Shown here piece by piece: positions 17,001-22,996 of a stretch of 39,924 bases of DNA; positions within the stretch are counted from its first letter, which is position 1; every line of letters begins with the position of its first letter. Source of the stretch: an uncultured Lachnospiraceae bacterium (GTDB lineage Bacteria; Bacillota; Clostridia; Lachnospirales; Lachnospiraceae); the NCBI GenBank assembly GCA_902781215.1, contig CACZIO010000027.1:1-39924 (forward strand). The letters run 5' to 3'. The notes below the pieces were generated by a model. That model saw only the letters and a program-made list of their open reading frames with translations, was not told the DNA's origin and did not search any database. Both the position numbers and the translations under genes were made by a program.

Positions 17001-17555
17001 GCTGCATGGTGTGCCCTGGAACTCCTCTACCTCGTGGAATTTGCGAACTTTGATTCGCAGACAACACTCGGAAAAGGATGGAGCACCGGTTCACTCGGTA
17101 CCATGGGCGGAACAGATTCCGCAGCATACCACACCGTCAAAGCTTCCGGAGCCCATAACCAGTACCGCTGGATTGAGGATCCTTTCTCGAATTGCTGGGA
17201 TTGGATTGATGGATTCATGGGAAACAAAACGAAGACGTATGCAGCGGCGAACAGCTCCTACGCGGGCGGAAACAGTGACCTCAACGAGCTTGGATTCGCA
17301 CTTCCGAGTTCCGGAGCAATTCATGGTTTCGGCTACAGCGAATCAGCAGCATGGGCCTTCATTGCAGACACGGCAAGCGGATCAGATTACACGACTTACG
17401 TCTGTGACCGCGTCAACTCGAACAGCTCGCTCTACCCGGCCTGTGTCGGCGGCAAGTATAACGACGACGCGGACTACGGGTTCTTCTACTTCAATGCGAA
17501 CAACTCCGCGTCGTTCACCTTCGGCGGCCTCGGCTCCCGCCTCCTTAAAACCTAA
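14076..17555 (+). CDS. DGR target protein: CotH-like C-lobe, B-repeats and C-type-lectin-like tip
   Basis: An 1159-residue protein, probably the host-binding part of the tail. Order of parts: remainder of a CotH-kinase-like fold (~1-300) with DSRAKN (D130, N135) and PYDMD (D160, D162), which match the catalytic loop and metal site of CotH kinases; leucine-rich-repeat-like strands (~390-540); three InlB B-repeat-like units with FAGW, FTGW and FTGW cores (~600-800); and a formylglycine-enzyme/C-type-lectin-like domain (~820-1159, GWRMMDLAAWCALELLYLVE, FSNCWDWIDGFMGN). The last ~47 residues are encoded by the DGR variable repeat. Start ATG 14076 follows aaaggag. Tandem stops TAA TAG close the gene. 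The preceding gene is in the same frame, so the two probably derive from one protein of ~2180 residues. Confidence 0.88.
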   Translation: MAVYDESWEFQNNTSARMLFKSDDFDEIYTDPETQETYPAWKNDFEARFPEDTYEDITQLKTFVSWVVSTDRDQATGDALPAPVTYGGAEYTTDSADYRLAKFKAEFADYAETESFIFYYIFTELFLMVDSRAKNFFLGFHGSECSIEGMRRKAVAEPYDMDTALGTNNEGSLVFPYDLEDTDHLEGGADIFNGQNSTLWCNLRDSHRAEISQMYKTLRSNGILAYGNVESQFEEHQSKWPEALLNEDSWFKYITPLTDPDVGKEPTAVYLPMMQGPKTEQRKWWLYNRFQYEDSKYNAGDALNEVIQLRGYAKADITVTPYASIYPTVKYGSYLVQKRGSAGVPTLLECPVTTLNDTEIYIYSAKQVASIGDVSGLKVGFADFSMATHLQEIKVGDASSEYQNGNLNDLTLGSNALLRKIDARNCTALGTGKQKAVDMSGCVIIEEAYFDGTKIQGLTLPIGGVLKKLHLPDTMTNITIRNQHLISEFICAGYSNVTTLRLENNSSVIDERAILHAIPSGARVRLVGFYWECENAADIEATLDLLDTMRGLDENGNNVEKAQVSGTIHTASLTGAQVASYNARYPYIAIIADSVLSYRTYADWDETVIKVVECHDGVPQEAAPTGLTRPNSSDGHYSYTFAGWALEPDAQAADSSALDNVIADRTIYAAYTWNVRTYTVAWNNSNGTHLETDENVPWGTEPSYNGATPQNPTSGGGPFTGWVPQITAVTGNTTYTASYTPVYNVYFYNGSTLLDTVQVLQGGSATYTGPTPTDGDKIFTGWSPNPVNVQGSLSVYAQFKANVETPTATTADGAYGVEWDYSQSSPALTRKGLAAAFANPAPAEGNSGSGSSPFDNILPWSGMKRFNVIGSEYVPETDSRFDQAANDTVVYIPEFYYTAYKDTTNSKWLWAISPTAKEGYCKHPGSGRYIGRYHTGGSSSGVYSKSGVTPLVNTSQTNFRAYSADKGAGWRMMDLAAWCALELLYLVEFANFDSQTTLGKGWSTGSLGTMGGTDSAAYHTVKASGAHNQYRWIEDPFSNCWDWIDGFMGNKTKTYAAANSSYAGGNSDLNELGFALPSSGAIHGFGYSESAAWAFIADTASGSDYTTYVCDRVNSNSSLYPACVGGKYNDDADYGFFYFNANNSASFTFGGLGSRLLKT
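17407..17546 (+). repeat. DGR variable repeat (VR)
   Basis: This 140-bp stretch codes for residues ~1111-1157 of the target protein and aligns without gaps to the template repeat at +276 bp. There are 12 differences: 11 fall on adenines of the template (17719, 17742, 17748, 17790, 17791, 17796, 17797, 17802, 17803, 17817, 17818) and one on a C (17732, C to G). Resulting changes relative to the template: Y to C, N to K, two N to D, two N to F, N to G and N to L. The changes cluster in the last half, at surface-loop positions expected in a C-type-lectin fold. Confidence 0.93.
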
Positions 17556-17563
17556 TAGGGGGA

Positions 17564-17583
17564 CCGGGGGAGCATTCCCCCGG
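17564..17583 (+). repeat. Hairpin downstream of VR (8-bp stem, GCAT loop)
   Basis: ccggggga (17564-17571) pairs perfectly with tcccccgg (17576-17583) around a 4-nt loop, GCAT. It begins 17 bp after the end of VR homology and 8 bp after the stop codon of the target gene. In the Bordetella phage BPP-1 DGR a hairpin with the same stem and loop lengths just after VR helps the target site receive the cDNA. No T-run follows, so it is a poor transcription terminator. Confidence 0.7.
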
Positions 17584-17682
17584 GCTTACAGGAGACGATG
17601 AGAAACCTTTAAGCACAAAAGTAAAACAAACGTAACTGTAAATCGGGGATCATCCGTGCCCTGTGGCTGAGGTCTGCCCGGT

Positions 17683-17822
17683 ACCGCGTCAACTCGAACA
17701 GCTCGCTCTACCCGGCCTATGTCGGCGGCAACTATAACGACAACGCGAACTACGGGTTCTTCTACTTCAATGCGAACAACTCCGCGTCGAACACCAACGG
17801 CAACCTCGGCTCCCGCAACCTT
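17683..17822 (+). repeat. DGR template repeat (TR)
   Basis: The 140-bp donor copy of VR. It contains 35 adenines, mostly as AAC codons in the VR-equivalent frame, the classic design that allows adenine-directed mutagenesis to reach many amino acids. It is bounded by gt at the left (VR has tg) and tcaaag at the right (VR has aaaacc). The AAC codons that changed in VR are at the 3' half; several in the 5' half are unchanged. Confidence 0.93.
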
Positions 17823-17942
17823 TTCAAAGACGGAATATCAACCAATTGCACGGATGGTCCCCTGGCTCTTGCCAGAAATATCGCCGATTTAGGCAGGGCT
17901 TAGTAGGGCTCTCGAAAGGCCCTGAGGCGAAAAGGAGGACCA

Positions 17943-19073
17943 ATGCCGAAAAGAGTCGGCTACCTCTACGAGCGAATGCTCGACAAAGAAGTGATCAGAA
18001 GCTGCATCATCACCGGCAGCAGAGGAAAGAGAAAAAGACAGGACGTGAAAGAAGTCCTGAGTGATGTGGATGGATACACGGAGAAGGTCTACAAGCTCCT
18101 CGCGACGGAAACCTATGTGCCAACAGTCCCGAGAAAGATCCGGATCTTTGACAACTCGTGCCGGAAGGAAAGAGACATCAAGGTAGTGCCATACTATCCG
18201 GACGGCATCATCCAGCAGCTTGCCGTCTACGCCATGAAAGGCGTCCTTATGCGCGGCATGTACAGGTGGAGCTGCGCCAGCATTCCTGGAAGAGGGAACA
18301 GCTGTGCAGCGAATTATGTGAAAAAGCACCTGAAGGAAGACACGAAGGGAACCAAGTACTGCGGAAAATTCGACATCCATCACTACTATCCGACGATCTC
18401 CAAGAAGAAGATGATGGATGCACTCCGGAGAAAGATCAAAGACGAGAAATTCCTGAACCTGGTCGAGATGATCATTCGGTCCGATCCGGATCCGGGAATT
18501 TCCATCGGATTCTATCTCAACCAATGGCTGGCGAACTTCTTCCTTGAACCGCTCGACCACTTTATCTGCACACTGAAAGGTGTCAAATACTACGTCCGGA
18601 ATATGGACGACATTGTGATCCTGGGCGGGAACAAGAAGAAACTCCACCGGGCAAGGGAACACATCTCAAGATACCTCGAGACAATGCTCGGCCTGCAGCT
18701 GAAGGACAACTGGCAAATCTTCAAGACCGACTCGCGAGGCGTAGACTTCGTTGGATTTCGCTTCTTTCACGGGCGGACAATCCTCAGACGGAGAAACTTC
18801 CAGAAGCTGCGCAGGAACGCCAGAACGGCGCGGAGATTCCTCGAGACGCACAGGAAGATCCCGCCGCACGTCGCGGCAGGACTCCTCTCACGAGCCGGCC
18901 AGCTCCGGCACTGCAATGGCCAGAACATTTTCGACAAGTACATCAAGCCCATCGGCATCAACCGATTAAAAGCTATCGTCCGGAAGGATACGCTCCGGAG
19001 AATGGAGGCAGATCATGACACAGGTGAAACTGGGAACAGGAAAGACATTCGAAGCTGCGGAATTTGCGCATGA
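17943..19073 (+). CDS. DGR reverse transcriptase
   Basis: A 376-residue reverse transcriptase that would copy the template RNA into adenine-mutagenised cDNA. Motifs: N-terminal RT0/1 region (~1-70); KVVPYYPDGIIQQL (81-93); KFDIHHYYPTI with catalytic D144; IGFYLNQ (188-194), matching the IGxxxSQ-type motif 4 that marks DGR enzymes instead of QGxxxSP; and motif 5 as N220-M-D222-D223. The first position of YxDD is usually an aromatic residue; here codon AAT replaces an expected TAT/TAC, one base change away. VDFVGFRFF (motif 7 area) follows. Ribosome site aaaaggagg precedes ATG 17943. The 3' end overlaps the next gene by 59 bp. No maturase or endonuclease domain is present, which argues against a group II intron origin. 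Confidence 0.9.
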   Translation: MPKRVGYLYERMLDKEVIRSCIITGSRGKRKRQDVKEVLSDVDGYTEKVYKLLATETYVPTVPRKIRIFDNSCRKERDIKVVPYYPDGIIQQLAVYAMKGVLMRGMYRWSCASIPGRGNSCAANYVKKHLKEDTKGTKYCGKFDIHHYYPTISKKKMMDALRRKIKDEKFLNLVEMIIRSDPDPGISIGFYLNQWLANFFLEPLDHFICTLKGVKYYVRNMDDIVILGGNKKKLHRAREHISRYLETMLGLQLKDNWQIFKTDSRGVDFVGFRFFHGRTILRRRNFQKLRRNARTARRFLETHRKIPPHVAAGLLSRAGQLRHCNGQNIFDKYIKPIGINRLKAIVRKDTLRRMEADHDTGETGNRKDIRSCGICA

Positions 19074-19335
19074 GCACATCGTGGTATCATGCGCGGATCT
19101 GGAAGGGTTCCGCGCCATTGAAGACATGATGAACGAGGAAGGAGCCCTGGACACGGTAGAGGCCTCTGCGAACGGCCAGACCATCGCGACCATCACCGGC
19201 ATGCAGATCGCCGGCGCCCAGACCGTGGCCAACACGGACGGGTCCGTCACCGGTCACATCTACACGCGGGGCGGCACCTATGAGCTCGGAGGCGAATATG
19301 CACAGGCGGGCAGGATCCTGCTCGGAGAGGAGTGA
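19015..19335 (+). CDS. Small phage protein after the reverse transcriptase, unknown
   Basis: A 106-residue acidic protein. It starts inside the reverse transcriptase gene at ATG 19015, six bases after ggagg, and ends three bases before the next start. The sequence is beta-rich with Gly-rich turns (HIYTRGGTYELGGEYAQ) and looks like a small structural domain. It is not basic or four-helix-like, so it does not resemble the DGR accessory protein Avd. Its position between the RT and a carbohydrate-binding protein suggests a baseplate or host-contact role, but I do not recognise it. Confidence 0.6.
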   Translation: MTQVKLGTGKTFEAAEFAHEHIVVSCADLEGFRAIEDMMNEEGALDTVEASANGQTIATITGMQIAGAQTVANTDGSVTGHIYTRGGTYELGGEYAQAGRILLGEE

Positions 19336-19337
19336 TC

Positions 19338-19751
19338 ATGGATAACATCATCGAAAGAGCCAGAGTCCTGAGAGGCACCATCGAGGAGATGGCCCAGAAC
19401 CTGGAAGACGAGAAAGCCCTGGAGAACGCGGAGCTCTTCCCCGTCTGGAACCCTAACGGCTGCGAGTACAAGCCCGGCGACCGGGTGAGAGTGGACGGGA
19501 CACTCTACAAGGTGCTCCAGGCACACACATCACAGCCGACATGGAATCCGGGAGCAGCCGCAGCGCTCTTCGCGGAAGTCCTTCCCGGTCAGGATGGGAC
19601 TGAGATCGGCGAGTGGGTGCAGCCTGACTCCACAAACCCCTACATGGAGGGAGACAGAGTCATCTTTAACGGCTCGACCTACGAGTCGTTGATCGATAAC
19701 AACGTATGGAGCCCGGCGGACTACCCCGCAGGGTGGGAAAAGGTAGATTAA
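19338..19751 (+). CDS. Protein with two carbohydrate-binding (CBM5/12-like) repeats
   Basis: A 137-residue protein with an N-terminal helical segment (1-40) and two repeats of the CBM5/12 (chitin-binding type 3) pattern: WNPNGCEYKPGDRVRVDGTL then YKVLQAH (~44-80), and WVQPDSTNPYMEGDRVIFNG then YESLIDN (~97-135). The W-x-x-x-x-Y-x-x-G-D-x-V core and following aromatic residues are present in both. ATG 19338 was chosen because aggag lies five bases before it; the GTG at 19332 overlaps the previous stop. The protein would help bind surface glycans, either as part of the tail or with the lysis proteins. Confidence 0.75.
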   Translation: MDNIIERARVLRGTIEEMAQNLEDEKALENAELFPVWNPNGCEYKPGDRVRVDGTLYKVLQAHTSQPTWNPGAAAALFAEVLPGQDGTEIGEWVQPDSTNPYMEGDRVIFNGSTYESLIDNNVWSPADYPAGWEKVD

Positions 19752-19765
19752 GCAAAGGAGACTAC

Positions 19766-20146
19766 ATGGATATCGTTTACAGCATACATTTCGCAAACAA
19801 CTACTGGATCATCGCCCTCCCCGCCATCTTTGCCATGTCGGATGTCATCACCGGCCTCATCCAGGCGCAGATCAACAACTGCAAGAACAGCTCTGTGATG
19901 AGAAAAGGCCTCTATAGGAAGGTCGGAGAGCTGGGCGTCATCATGCTCGTCTGGGTGACATGCATTGCCATCCAGCTGCCGATCAAATACCCGGTAGCCG
20001 TGGCCCTGTATGTGTGCCTCATGGAGGGGTTGAGCATCATGGAAAACCTCCAGGCGATGGGTGTCCCGATACCGGACTTTATCACAAGAAAAGCGAAAGA
20101 TATCGACGAAGAGATCAATCATGGAGATCCTACAAAGAAAAAGTGA
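19766..20146 (+). CDS. Holin
   Basis: A 126-residue membrane protein with about three hydrophobic segments (~10-32, ~55-75, ~79-100) and a charged C-terminus ending in KKK. The pattern fits the phage holin family 4 / TcdE-like group, including SDVITGLIQA, the following KNSSVMRKGL loop and SIMENLQAMG. It would form holes in the cytoplasmic membrane at the end of infection. ATG 19766 follows caaaggag; upstream in-frame starts would extend into the previous gene. It sits directly before the endolysin, as expected. Confidence 0.85.
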   Translation: MDIVYSIHFANNYWIIALPAIFAMSDVITGLIQAQINNCKNSSVMRKGLYRKVGELGVIMLVWVTCIAIQLPIKYPVAVALYVCLMEGLSIMENLQAMGVPIPDFITRKAKDIDEEINHGDPTKKK

Positions 20147-20153
20147 GGGAGAT

Positions 20154-21446
20154 ATGGCTAACAGCAATCTGATTTCCTGCACCGTTTACTCTCCGAATCA
20201 TTCCGGCCAGAGGACCTACAAGGTCACGCGCATCACGCCCCACTGCATGGTGGGGCAGATGACTGCGCAGGCCTGCGGAAATCTTTTTAAAAAGGCATCC
20301 TACGAGGCCTCATCCAATTACGGCATCGGAAAAGACGGAGAGATCGGGCTTTATGTCGACGAGAAAAACCGCTCTTGGTGCTCCTCGTCCGCAGATAATG
20401 ACAACCGCGCGATCACGATCGAGTGCGCCAGTGGCACGAAGCACCCGTATTCCATGAACATGGTGGTATGGGATTCCCTCGTAAACCTGTGCACAGATAT
20501 CTGCGAGAGATACGGAAAGAAGAAGCTCCTCTGGCTTGGAGATAAGAACAAGACTCTTTCTTATGTGCCGGCGGAAGACGAGATGGTACTCACCGTGCAC
20601 CGGTGGTTCGCCGCGAAGGCCTGTCCTGGCGACTGGCTTTATGAGCGCATGGGAAGGCTCGCGGAAGAGGTTACAAAGCGTCTGAAGGATCCGGCTGGAG
20701 CCGAGAGAGAAGAGGAGCATCCGAACACGGCGGCCGCAGCCATGATCAACAACGAGGAGGCGGACCGCGAGAAACAGATCTGGAGCTTCTTCGCCGGAAA
20801 GGGTCTGAATGCCAACGCCATCGCCGGCCTCATGGGAAACCTATACGCGGAATCCGCGTTCCGCCCGAACAACCTCCAGAATTCATTCGAGAAAAAACTC
20901 GGGATGACGGACAAGGGCTACACCACAGCCGTGAACACGGGGACCTACGCGGGATTTGTGAACGACGGCGCGGGCTATGGTCTGGCACAGTGGACATGGC
21001 ACACGAGAAAGAAAGCCCTCCTGGACTACGCAAAAGAGAAGGACGCATCCATCGACGACATGCAGATGCAGCTTGAATTCCTCTGGAAGGAGCTGCAGGG
21101 CTACAAGGCATCCATGGAAGCTCTGAAAGCCGGCAAGTCCGTCCAGGCTGTCTCTGACGCCATCCTGACAGACTTCGAGAAACCAGCAGACCAGTCTGCG
21201 GAAGTAAAGAGACGCCGCGCCGCTTTCGGAAGAGCATACCGCGATAAATACGGCGAAAGTGGAGCAGACTATAGCAAAGCTATAGCAAAAGAGGAGAAAA
21301 CCGAAGCAAAACCGGAAGAAACCGCAGCAAAAAGCGGAAAGCTCTTCCGGGTCCAGATAGGCGCCTTCTCATCGAAAGAGAATGCCGAAGCCCTGGCAGC
21401 CAAAGCCAGGAAGGCAGGCTTTAAAGCGGTCATCAAAGAGGAGTGA
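20154..21446 (+). CDS. Endolysin: amidase plus phage lysozyme-like domain plus SPOR repeat
   Basis: A 430-residue cell wall hydrolase. Residues ~10-175 fit the zinc-dependent N-acetylmuramoyl-L-alanine amidase (Amidase_2/PGRP) fold: H30 in ITPHCM, and VHRWFAAKACPGDWL as the second metal-site region. Residues ~200-330 fit the phage tail lysozyme family (IWSFFAGKGLNANAIAGLMG, then YGLAQWTWHTRK). Residues ~396-430 are a SPOR-like repeat (FRVQIGAFSSKENAEALAAK). ATG 20154 was chosen with gaggga upstream; it lies just after the holin stop. Two catalytic domains in one endolysin are common in clostridial phages; the SPOR repeat would add binding to denuded glycan strands. Confidence 0.87.
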   Translation: MANSNLISCTVYSPNHSGQRTYKVTRITPHCMVGQMTAQACGNLFKKASYEASSNYGIGKDGEIGLYVDEKNRSWCSSSADNDNRAITIECASGTKHPYSMNMVVWDSLVNLCTDICERYGKKKLLWLGDKNKTLSYVPAEDEMVLTVHRWFAAKACPGDWLYERMGRLAEEVTKRLKDPAGAEREEEHPNTAAAAMINNEEADREKQIWSFFAGKGLNANAIAGLMGNLYAESAFRPNNLQNSFEKKLGMTDKGYTTAVNTGTYAGFVNDGAGYGLAQWTWHTRKKALLDYAKEKDASIDDMQMQLEFLWKELQGYKASMEALKAGKSVQAVSDAILTDFEKPADQSAEVKRRRAAFGRAYRDKYGESGADYSKAIAKEEKTEAKPEETAAKSGKLFRVQIGAFSSKENAEALAAKARKAGFKAVIKEE

Positions 21447-21448
21447 TC

Positions 21449-22993
21449 ATGGGAAAGACTTTGTATAAGATCCAGGTCGGAGCCTTCCGTCAGAAGGCAA
21501 ACGCCGAGAAGATGCTGGCGAAAGTGAAAAAGGCCGGCATCCCGTCCTCCATCGTCCCGGACGGCGACGTCATGAAGGTACAGTGTGGCGCTTTTTCCAT
21601 AAAGGCCAACGCAGAGAAACGTCTCGCACTGGTGAAGAAAAAAGGATTCCTGAGCGCCATCATGATCACGGTCCAGGGAGAGGAAGAGAAACCGGCGACG
21701 GTTGAGGTTGGATTCGAGAAGGTGCTCGCGGTACTCACGGCCATCATGGCAGCGAAAGATCCGCACCAGGAAGTGATCAACCTCCTGAAAAAGCATGGAT
21801 ACACCCTGAAGAATTCCTCCGCCTGGTGCACCGAGACGGTAGCGGCAGCATTCCTGGAGGCGGGATATATCGACCTCATCGGAGGATACGCGGAAGACGC
21901 CCCATCGCTCAAACGGCATGCGCAGGCGAGAGAAATCTGGCACGGAGGATCTTCGGGTATCAAAGCGGGAGATATCGTCCTCTATGGATCCGGAGAGCCG
22001 AATCACACGGAAATCGCTATAGATGGCACTTATAATATCTCCGGGAATTACGGAGGAACCGTCAAGAAGAGAAAGAGAGCGGGCAGAACGATATACGGAT
22101 ATATCCGGCCGAAGTATCCGGACGAGAAGATTCCGAAGGGCCTGCCACGGATCCGCATCGCCGCCCTGGCCTTCTTCGACAAGGGAGACGAGTCGAGCCA
22201 ATACGGCGACTGCACCGCCTTGCTCCAATACGGAGAAGATGACAAAACCGTAGAACATGCCGTCCTGATTGACACGGCCATGGGCAAATCGTCCGGGAAC
22301 GTCATTAAAAAGCTGAAAGGCCTGGGCGTGACGAAGCTGGACGCCATCGTGATCAGCCATGCGCACGGCGATCACTACGGTGGGACCGGCGACATCATCA
22401 AAACTTTTCCGGCAAGCGAGATCTACGTCCCGGACCCGACGGAACTGGACAAACACCAGAAGTCCTATGGAGACGCCTTGCGCCGGCAATACAAAAAGGC
22501 CACAGGGCATTATGTAAAGCCGGGAAGCTCCTGGAAGATCGGGAATATGGAATTCTCATGCATCTACCAGTGCAAAGCGAAAGACCTGAAAGAGCACGAT
22601 AACCACCACTTCCCGAACAACGAATCCTCCGTGTTGCGCGTGAAGCTGAACGGCTGGACATATCACTCGGCAGGAGATCTTCAGAACGAGGGGAACAATC
22701 TCCTGATCAAGGCTGTAAAGGACCTGAAAGCCGACATTTTCAAGTGCCAGTGGCATGGAGATGCCAATGCCACAAATGAGGCGATCTGCAAAGCCGTGAA
22801 ACCGCTGGTGGCAATATCAAATTATCATCATGCGGAGAGATCCGGAAGGGGGACTACCAGAAAGCGTCTGGAGGCCGTCGGGGCCGTGGTGGCAAGGAAC
22901 CACGAGAACGGCGATATCTATATCGATCTCACATCGGAGCAGATGGAGCTGTCATGCTCGAAAGGAAACCTGCACAGGATCTACAAGAGGTGA
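21449..22993 (+). CDS. SPOR–CHAP/NlpC-like–metallo-beta-lactamase fusion protein
   Basis: A 514-residue protein starting at ATG 21449, two bases after the endolysin stop. Two SPOR-like repeats open it (~4-75: YKIQVGAFRQKANAEKML, MKVQCGAFSIKANAEKRL). Residues ~85-230 look like a CHAP/NlpC-P60-type peptidase: AWCTETVAAAF (Cys), KAGDIVLYGSGEPNHTEI (His). Residues ~235-500 are a metallo-beta-lactamase fold of the ComEC C-terminal type: HAHGDHYGG metal motif, NNESSVLRVKLNGW and SAGDLQNEGN. ComEC-type domains have nuclease activity in DNA uptake; here the substrate is not known. A peptidoglycan-binding and cleaving module joined to such a hydrolase is unusual. Domain calls are from motifs; the combined role is inference. 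Confidence 0.75.
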   Translation: MGKTLYKIQVGAFRQKANAEKMLAKVKKAGIPSSIVPDGDVMKVQCGAFSIKANAEKRLALVKKKGFLSAIMITVQGEEEKPATVEVGFEKVLAVLTAIMAAKDPHQEVINLLKKHGYTLKNSSAWCTETVAAAFLEAGYIDLIGGYAEDAPSLKRHAQAREIWHGGSSGIKAGDIVLYGSGEPNHTEIAIDGTYNISGNYGGTVKKRKRAGRTIYGYIRPKYPDEKIPKGLPRIRIAALAFFDKGDESSQYGDCTALLQYGEDDKTVEHAVLIDTAMGKSSGNVIKKLKGLGVTKLDAIVISHAHGDHYGGTGDIIKTFPASEIYVPDPTELDKHQKSYGDALRRQYKKATGHYVKPGSSWKIGNMEFSCIYQCKAKDLKEHDNHHFPNNESSVLRVKLNGWTYHSAGDLQNEGNNLLIKAVKDLKADIFKCQWHGDANATNEAICKAVKPLVAISNYHHAERSGRGTTRKRLEAVGAVVARNHENGDIYIDLTSEQMELSCSKGNLHRIYKR

Positions 22994-22996
22994 GCC

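Larger units (their letters stand above)
17556..17942 (+). other. Non-coding region between DGR target gene and reverse transcriptase
   Basis: The region holds the post-VR hairpin (17564-17583), the template repeat (17683-17822) and the leader of the reverse transcriptase gene. The frame that corresponds to VR is open from about 17616 to a stop at 17901 but has no start codon and lacks a ribosome site. No gene for an Avd-like accessory protein fits here. The transcript across this region would be the template RNA. Before the RT start, agggct and aggccct (17906-17925) can form a small stem. Confidence 0.7.

Noticed and set aside
17564-17583. Rho-independent terminator of the target gene
   Set aside because: No T-run follows the stem, and transcription must pass to make TR RNA and the RT.
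17616-17901. Separate gene or second target covering the TR
   Set aside because: The frame is open and resembles the VR-coded end, but there is no start codon or ribosome site; it is explained by TR deriving from VR.
17943-19073. Group II intron maturase or retron RT
   Set aside because: No maturase or endonuclease domain, no domain V-like RNA nearby and no msr/msd structure. The linked TR/VR pair and IGxxxNQ motif fit a DGR.
19015-19335. Avd accessory protein of the DGR
   Set aside because: The protein is acidic and beta-rich with Gly turns, not a basic four-helix protein.
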